Assembly (NCBI GenBank): GCA_945897695.1
Contig: CAMDGW010000063.1
Coordinates: 1 to 11,354 of the forward strand
Origin: Pseudobacteriovorax antillogorgiicola
Lineage (GTDB): Bacteria > Bdellovibrionota_B > Oligoflexia > Oligoflexales > RGVZ01
Direction of reading: 5' to 3'
Length of the DNA stretch: 11,354 nt
Shown: piece after piece, positions 7,341-11,354 of the stretch
How the letters are laid out: every line of letters starts with the position of its first letter
Numbering within the stretch: position 1 is the stretch's first letter
The notes under the pieces: generated by a model
What the model was told of the DNA's origin: nothing
The model's input: only the letters and a program-made list of their open reading frames with translations
Database searches by the model: none
Made by a program: the position numbers and the translations under genes

Positions 7341-8716
7341 GGCTGAATCCTCCTTGCAACCGTTGCTATCGCTGCGTCGACGATGGCATGATCTGGAACT
7401 CCGTGCTTGACTTCCGTTGCCATGCGATGAAAGCGCAGGCCAAGGTGGTCAAGTCTAACTAGCGCGAGGAATTGGGAATCTAAACCAGATCCATGAGCTG
7501 GTTCCACTGGAAGTAATGCGTCTTCTAGTGCCACGCAAGAATCAGATAATGGCTTAGCGGTCGCAGACATCATAGCGGTTGCCTGTGCCGTATGCAGGGG
7601 ATCGTGGGAATGATCCACAGCGAACAATTTACCGCCCTTTACTCTCATCACAGGCAGAGCTAACACTCGCGATGGATCTATGATGCCTGCAATCTGAAAA
7701 ACTTGAATTTTCGAGCCGTTCGACCGCAGAAAATTATTTGGAATTAGTTTTCTCTTTAAATAGTCAGCCCGGGATTTTGTGGTCAACGAATGTACGCCCT
7801 CACGAACTTTTCCAAAGTTTGTCATGATTTCGTCGATGTCGGTTCGAGCTCCACCAACCCACATCTGCAGAAGCTTCATGACGGTATCAGCACCCATTGT
7901 TTCGCTTGTCCCTGGGATTCGGCTCGACTCCACAAACGCATCCACTGCAGGCGCCATCCGGTCAATCAGCATCGAACCCTGAAACGGCGAACCAACGCTA
8001 ATGACAGCAACCGTTTGATCCCGCAGCCAGCTAGATTTTCGCAGCATTTCAACCGCACTTAATCCCCCCTTTGAGTACCCCCAAAGAAGTAGCTTATGCT
8101 TGCCACTTGGATCCTGTCGCTTGATCGATTCTTGCAGGGTGTGCAGCATGTCATCGGCACAAAACGTTTCATCTGGCGAGTAACTAAATGAACATTCCAC
8201 ACGGACAAAATCTATCTTTTTTGACGCGACGAGATTTGCATTGGATTTTTGCCATTGAGCAAAAGACGTCGTCAGGGTTCCTTCCGAACCGGAATGACTG
8301 CCAAAACCACCGAGTGCCACAACGGTCAATCCATCAGGATATTTGCTTGCGAGCATGGCGATTCCATCTTCTTTTACGGCCGATGGCTCACGCCGACATT
8401 GCTCCGCAATCTTTTTCGTGTTGAAAAGGTGCTTCTTAATCAGAGAGTACCAACTGCGGGCTCGATCTTCTCGTCCCTCGCGCTTTTTTGCTTCACTCTT
8501 CATAGTACTAAGTGTCGCCGTAAACTGGTCGGCACCCGTCTCAGGCATCGCCACCCACTGAGCCGCATCATCACAGCCAATGCGGGCGGAAAGCTCCTTG
8601 AGAAACAATGGATCAGGATTCTGCTGAACACCGTCGAGTGAGGCTGAATATGCGGACTTGCATAGCAACGCTGCCGTTGCCAGTGCACAGATTCGCATGT
8701 ACCAAACTCCGCTCAT
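7337..8716 (-). CDS. Secreted alpha/beta-hydrolase-like protein (putative lipase/esterase)
   Basis: A 459-residue exported protein. Residues 1-25 form a signal peptide; Met7 (ATG at 8698, with GGAG eight bases before it) is a good alternative start to Met1 (GAGG five bases before it). The central part looks like a serine hydrolase: a strand-turn TVVALGGFGSHSG (131-143) where the oxyanion region usually lies, then LLLWGYSKGG (209-218). This is a G-x-S-x-G nucleophile elbow with Ser215, followed by a strand ending VGSPFQGS (241-248). Candidate acid residues are Asp347 (GIIDPSR) and Asp369/Asp372; candidate His are H370, H424 and H430, none proven. Cys175 and Cys186 could form a disulfide after export. 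The substrate (lipid, ester or peptide) cannot be read from the sequence. The gene is first of a coupled pair and is divergent from the cyclic-nucleotide-binding gene. Confidence 0.8.
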   Translation of the reverse strand: MSGVWYMRICALATAALLCKSAYSASLDGVQQNPDPLFLKELSARIGCDDAAQWVAMPETGADQFTATLSTMKSEAKKREGREDRARSWYSLIKKHLFNTKKIAEQCRREPSAVKEDGIAMLASKYPDGLTVVALGGFGSHSGSEGTLTTSFAQWQKSNANLVASKKIDFVRVECSFSYSPDETFCADDMLHTLQESIKRQDPSGKHKLLLWGYSKGGLSAVEMLRKSSWLRDQTVAVISVGSPFQGSMLIDRMAPAVDAFVESSRIPGTSETMGADTVMKLLQMWVGGARTDIDEIMTNFGKVREGVHSLTTKSRADYLKRKLIPNNFLRSNGSKIQVFQIAGIIDPSRVLALPVMRVKGGKLFAVDHSHDPLHTAQATAMMSATAKPLSDSCVALEDALLPVEPAHGSGLDSQFLALVRLDHLGLRFHRMATEVKHGVPDHAIVDAAIATVARRIQP

Positions 8717-8884
8717 AACAACCTCAATAATTATATTAAAAATTGAAAAGTTATATTAATCTTATCATATTTCCATATAAAGTCCATAGAATTTTAATAG
8801 ATTATTTAAAATAAACATCAATTATTATAGGCTGGTAGGTTTGCAAGTCCCGGGAATTTTAATAATAGATGAAATCCAGGTCGA
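8717..8884. promoter_or_regulatory. AT-rich divergent promoter region
   Basis: This gap separates the minus-strand hydrolase pair from the plus-strand cyclic-nucleotide-binding gene, and its first 115 bases are strikingly AT-rich. On the minus strand a perfect TATAAT lies at 8735-8730, without a good -35. If used, transcription would begin close to 8723, which favours the internal hydrolase start at 8698. On the plus strand TTGCAA (8841-8846) followed 16 bases later by TAATAG is a weak candidate. A direct repeat TTATATTAA occurs at 8731-8739 and 8751-8759 (20-base spacing). A longer one, GAATTTTAATA, occurs at 8789-8799 and 8854-8864. Confidence 0.45.
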
Positions 8885-8904
8885 TTGTTCAAGGGAATCA
8901 GCGC

Positions 8905-8920
8905 CGGGGGACAGCCCCCG
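8905..8920 (+). repeat. GC-only 6-bp hairpin ahead of the cyclic-nucleotide-binding gene
   Basis: CGGGGG (8905-8910) and CCCCCG (8915-8920) pair perfectly around ACAG. The hairpin lies 24 bases before the ATG at 8945 and downstream of the alternative TTG at 8885. If translation begins at 8945 it is a stable 5'-leader structure. No T-tract follows, so it is not a classical terminator. Confidence 0.5.
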
Positions 8921-8944
8921 TTAACAATCTTCCAGAAAGTTCCG

Positions 8945-9988
8945 ATGTCTCCTTCAGAAATTCATGGATTTAGTGGAGATAGACCCTTGGCAGGCACAAG
9001 CAAATCTCTAAAAGCCGGTTCGGTTGTCTTTAAGGCCGGTGACAGCGCAGACGGGATGTATCTCGTCCGCAGGGGCGAGCTCGTCGTATATTTCGAACAA
9101 GCTGGCAAGGAAGTGATTCTTGCCAGAATACCCGAAGGCGGAATGGTCGGCGAGATGGCCTTGTTTGACCGGATGCCCCGAAGCGCCTCAGTCAAAGCAT
9201 CCAGCGATGCGGAAATCACACACATATCCATGGACGACTTCAGCAGGTTGATGAAGCAAATCCCTAAGTGGTTCGTAGGATTGATGGGGGCCCTTAGCAG
9301 CCGCCTGAGAACCACCAACGATCGCCTAAAGTCCATTGAAGCCTCCGGAGGAGTGCTACCGCCGCCAGCCCACGGCGCTGCTGCCAAGCCGTACCATAAT
9401 ACCCTACGGATTCTTAATACCATGGAACTTCTTTGGCACCGAGATGGCGTCAAAGATGGCAAAGACTGGAATCTTCAGCGCAAGATCGTGGAGGGGGAAC
9501 TTACCGAAATATTCGGAGATCCTGCTCAGAAAGTTAAAACATTACTGGATCTGCTATGCGCTGAAGGAGTTCTAACGGCCAAGCAAGACAGCTACCGGGC
9601 AGTCATCTTGTCGATGCCCAATCGTGCTGCCCTGAGCCAATTTGCCAAGTTTGTAACCAGCTTTACAAAATCAAATCCAAATCTTCGGGAGCTTCCTGAC
9701 GCCATACCACACATCATGAAGATTCTGGTCAAAATGGAGGGCAAGGCGCCCTACGACCAATTTACGGTCACCATCGAAGAACTCCAAGACGCAGGGAAAA
9801 CAGCTGGTCTAGATTGCGCCAACTGGGGTAACTATATACCGGCATTCCAGGGGTTTGGAGAAATCATTAAGCCCACAAAAACGTCATCGGAATCCGGGCT
9901 TGGGCTCAGGGTTACCAAGGGAGACGTCGCCACCCTGGCAAAACACCTGTCCGTCTTCCAAAAGCTCTCTCAAAACCAACTCGATTAG
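8945..9988 (+). CDS. Cyclic-nucleotide-binding domain protein with unassigned C-terminal half
   Basis: A cytoplasmic 347-residue protein. Residues about 20-115 form a CNB beta-barrel: AGSVVFKAGDSADGMYLVRR (24-43), GELVVYF, then the phosphate-binding cassette around VGEMALFDRMPRSASVKA (68-85). Glu70 and Arg79 are in the positions that contact the ribose and cyclic phosphate, so ligand binding is plausible. A helix (about 95-131) leads to a Pro/Ala-rich linker (GGVLPPPAHGAAA, 135-147). The remaining 200 residues have no motif I can name; CTLLDLL-like helical segments (about 195-212) could be winged-helix-like, but no CRP-type helix-turn-helix, kinase or cyclase signature is visible. The frame is also open from a TTG at 8885 (20 more residues). 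I prefer the ATG because the extra stretch is encoded across a GC hairpin and reads as low complexity; neither start has a strong ribosome site. Confidence 0.85.
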   Translation: MSPSEIHGFSGDRPLAGTSKSLKAGSVVFKAGDSADGMYLVRRGELVVYFEQAGKEVILARIPEGGMVGEMALFDRMPRSASVKASSDAEITHISMDDFSRLMKQIPKWFVGLMGALSSRLRTTNDRLKSIEASGGVLPPPAHGAAAKPYHNTLRILNTMELLWHRDGVKDGKDWNLQRKIVEGELTEIFGDPAQKVKTLLDLLCAEGVLTAKQDSYRAVILSMPNRAALSQFAKFVTSFTKSNPNLRELPDAIPHIMKILVKMEGKAPYDQFTVTIEELQDAGKTAGLDCANWGNYIPAFQGFGEIIKPTKTSSESGLGLRVTKGDVATLAKHLSVFQKLSQNQLD

Positions 9989-10003
9989 TCAGAATTGCGA
10001 GTC

Positions 10004-10150
10004 CTATTGAGCAGGGCCCTCAATGCCACTGTCATTCATGGACTGAGTAGATTTGGCCAATTCAATCTGTTTATTCAGATAGATACGCATTGCAACCACT
10101 GCAGAAAAGCAAATGGCTAAAAATACAACCGAACGCCAAAGACGCGCCAT
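10004..10150 (-). CDS. Small single-pass membrane protein, 48 residues
   Basis: A short gene in the gap between the cyclic-nucleotide-binding gene and tig. The product begins MARLWRS, continues with a hydrophobic helix of about 17 residues (VVFLAICFSAVVAM, from about residue 8) and a short basic stretch RIYLNKQ. A polar tail ends in GIEGPAQ. This layout predicts one membrane anchor with a soluble tail of about 25 residues. GGGAG lies seven bases before the ATG, a good ribosome site, and an in-frame TAA ten codons upstream isolates the frame. Its stop lies 15 bases from the stop of the convergent cyclic-nucleotide-binding gene, and it is divergent from tig. I do not recognise the family. An uncleaved signal anchor is more likely than a cleaved signal peptide, because no A-x-A site follows the helix. 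Confidence 0.6.
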   Translation of the reverse strand: MARLWRSVVFLAICFSAVVAMRIYLNKQIELAKSTQSMNDSGIEGPAQ

Positions 10151-10196
10151 GTTTATGCTCCCAAATTCTCGAGTTCTTTCTTATTCCATAATGGTC

Positions 10197-10248
10197 AGGA
10201 TTTACTCCCTCAGCAAGGGAAAAATCCTTTCCCTGTTGAGGATTTACT
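10197..10248 (+). promoter_or_regulatory. Structured leader element upstream of tig
   Basis: A strong hairpin spans 10208-10241. CCTCAGCAAGGGAAA pairs with TTTCCCTGTTGAGG through 14 base pairs, including one G-U, with a single bulged A (10215) and a 5-base loop (10223-10227). The 10-base direct repeat AGGATTTACT lies at 10197-10206 and again at 10239-10248, the second copy overlapping the stem end. The hairpin centre contains AAATCCT (10222-10228), which could pair instead with either AGGATTT copy, so alternative folds are possible. No T-tract follows on either strand. It lies 83 bases before the tig start and about 58 bases before the small gene on the other strand. Confidence 0.5.
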
Positions 10249-10323
10249 GGTATCAGAAGGTCCCAATTTTTGATCGTGAATGGGCCTTTGCAGGCCAAAG
10301 TTAAGACATAATGGAGACCAGAC

Positions 10324-11354
10324 ATGTCACTAACGACATCCGTAGAAGAAATCAATAGCGTCCAGCGTCGCATCAAAGTGGCCCTGACAGCCGACCTCGT
10401 AGAAAAAGCCTTTGAGGACGCCTACCGTAACGTACAAAAAAAGGCAAAGCTCCAAGGCTTCCGCCCGGGCAAGGCCCCAATGAACGTCATCAAGAAAATT
10501 TATGCCGACAGCGTTCGCGGTGAAGTCGGCGAAAAACTGATCAACAAGCATCTTTTCGAAGTTCTCAAAGAAAAAAAGATCAACCCAATTGCGGCTCCTG
10601 TTGTCGAAAACATGGACATGCCAACAACAGGCAAAGAATTTAACTTCTCTGCAATTGTCGATGTCATGCCAGAAATCACAGTGAAAGACTGGAAAGGTCT
10701 TGATCTGAAGGCCGAGAAATACGAAGTCAAGCCAGATTCGATGACACGTGAGGTAGATTTCCTACGCCGTCGCCACGCAAAAACCAAGAACCTGGAAGGC
10801 GATGTTGCAGCTAGCGCTGGACATCTTGCATTTATTGGTCACAAAGTTTACCAAGACGGCAATCTCATCGAGAACATGGACGTTGAGGAATTCCCTGTAG
10901 CTTTAGGCTTTAAGGAAATCTTTGCTGATCTTGAAAATGCTATTCTTGGTATGAAAAAGGGTCAGACTAAGAAGTCAATGATCACACTCCCAGCTGATTA
11001 CAACGACCAATCTTTGGCCGGTAAATCGGTTGAATTTGAGATCACCCTCAAAAATCTTCAAGACTTGGCCATGCCAGAGGTCAACGACGAATTTGCCAAA
11101 GATGTTGGCTTTGACACAGTTGAGGCTCTGCATACGGAGATCAATACCCAGCTTGAAAAACGCGGCAAACAGCTTCGCCGTCAAAAGCTGGAAGCATCCA
11201 TCATGGAAGAGCTTCGTAAACGCAACACTTTTGACGTTCCACCAAGTATGGTCGACCAAGTTATCGACAGCATGATCATGGAACTCAACATCGGCGATGA
11301 AAAAGAAAAGAAAAAACTCATGCGCAATGAAGACGTGCGCAAATCTTTCCGCGA
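10324..11354 (+). CDS. tig: Trigger factor, 3' truncated by the window edge
   Basis: Ribosome-associated chaperone that meets nascent chains at the tunnel exit. The first 343 residues are present; about 100 of the usual 430-450 are missing at the right edge. The N-terminal ribosome-binding domain (about 1-115) has the signature GFRPGKAP (45-52), equivalent to the E. coli GFRxGK ribosome-docking loop. An FKBP-like domain occupies about 160-245, ending with the family-typical TLPADYNDQSLAGKSVEFEI (221-240). The helical chaperone domain starts at about 250 (PEVNDEFAKDVGF). The FKBP part lacks the usual FxGG and IPGFE motifs: the corresponding segment is MDVEEFPVALGFKEIFADLE (185-204), so prolyl isomerase activity may be reduced or lost. 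GGAG at 10313-10316, seven bases before the ATG, supports the start. In many bacteria tig precedes clpP and clpX; that part lies outside the window. Confidence 0.95.
   Translation, partial: MSLTTSVEEINSVQRRIKVALTADLVEKAFEDAYRNVQKKAKLQGFRPGKAPMNVIKKIYADSVRGEVGEKLINKHLFEVLKEKKINPIAAPVVENMDMPTTGKEFNFSAIVDVMPEITVKDWKGLDLKAEKYEVKPDSMTREVDFLRRRHAKTKNLEGDVAASAGHLAFIGHKVYQDGNLIENMDVEEFPVALGFKEIFADLENAILGMKKGQTKKSMITLPADYNDQSLAGKSVEFEITLKNLQDLAMPEVNDEFAKDVGFDTVEALHTEINTQLEKRGKQLRRQKLEASIMEELRKRNTFDVPPSMVDQVIDSMIMELNIGDEKEKKKLMRNEDVRKSFR

Noticed and set aside
8249..8641. 130-codon plus-strand open frame opposite the secreted hydrolase
   Set aside because: It overlaps the signal-peptide and catalytic-domain coding region of a convincing gene, and the predicted product has no coherent features.
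8869..8973. 34-codon plus-strand frame (possible upstream ORF) overlapping the start of the cyclic-nucleotide-binding gene
   Set aside because: It has an ATG but no ribosome site, and its product is polar and featureless. A leader-peptide role cannot be supported without conservation data.
8962..9462. 166-codon minus-strand open frame
   Set aside because: It is antisense to the conserved CNB domain, and its Pro/Ser/Arg-rich content is typical of an antisense shadow. No supporting ribosome site was seen.
10113..10304. 63-codon plus-strand open frame before tig
   Set aside because: It starts inside the small membrane protein gene on the other strand and spans the direct repeat and hairpin. 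The preceding bases hold no good ribosome site. The 48-residue minus-strand frame is better supported.
10071..10376. 101-codon minus-strand open frame across the tig leader
   Set aside because: It runs through the tig start and the small-gene region in a different frame, has no ribosome site, and covers a hairpin that is better explained as regulatory.
1..11354. CRISPR array, tRNA, rRNA, insertion sequence or prophage genes
   Set aside because: No regularly spaced repeats, cloverleaf-like sequence, transposase motifs or phage-type genes were seen when reading both strands.

Overview
The window carries chromosomal genes of a Gram-negative bacterium of moderate GC content. It holds several exported proteins with signal peptides, a lipoprotein-type solute-binding protein and a trigger factor gene. 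The overall style (secreted hydrolase, lipoprotein peptide-binding protein, cyclic-nucleotide-binding protein next to tig) is compatible with Bdellovibrionota or another former deltaproteobacterial lineage. That assignment is an impression and was not tested by any search.

Layout, left to right. Positions 1-204 are a gene-poor junction with three inverted repeats and a short tandem repeat; at least one hairpin looks like a bidirectional terminator. Positions 205-5854, all on the minus strand, form a five-gene peptide-type ABC importer operon. In transcription order it encodes OppD ATPase, OppF ATPase, solute-binding lipoprotein, OppB permease and OppC permease. The genes overlap by one to four bases or lie 10 bases apart, so they are very probably translationally coupled. 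Together they would build one complete importer: a lipoprotein that captures oligopeptides or dipeptides, a heterodimeric inner-membrane channel, and a pair of ATPases that each carry a C-terminal four-cysteine motif.

Positions 6018-8716, also minus strand, hold a two-gene unit: a secreted alpha/beta-hydrolase-like protein, then an exported protein of unknown family whose start overlaps the hydrolase stop (ATGA) and is preceded by a perfect AAGGAGG ribosome binding site. A very AT-rich 168-base divergent promoter region separates this unit from a plus-strand gene for a cyclic-nucleotide-binding-domain protein that has no recognisable CRP-type DNA-binding domain.

Beyond it, a 48-residue single-pass membrane protein gene (10004-10150, minus) points back toward the cyclic-nucleotide gene. 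It lies divergent from trigger factor (tig), which starts at 10324 and runs off the right edge. The gap between the small gene and tig contains a strong 14-bp hairpin overlapping a 10-bp direct repeat. The tig product keeps the ribosome-binding signature, but its FKBP-type PPIase domain looks degenerate.

No RNA genes, CRISPR arrays, prophage genes or insertion sequences were seen. The points most worth checking are the hydrolase/partner pair, the hidden small membrane protein, the structured tig leader and the cyclic-nucleotide-binding protein with an unassigned C-terminal half.
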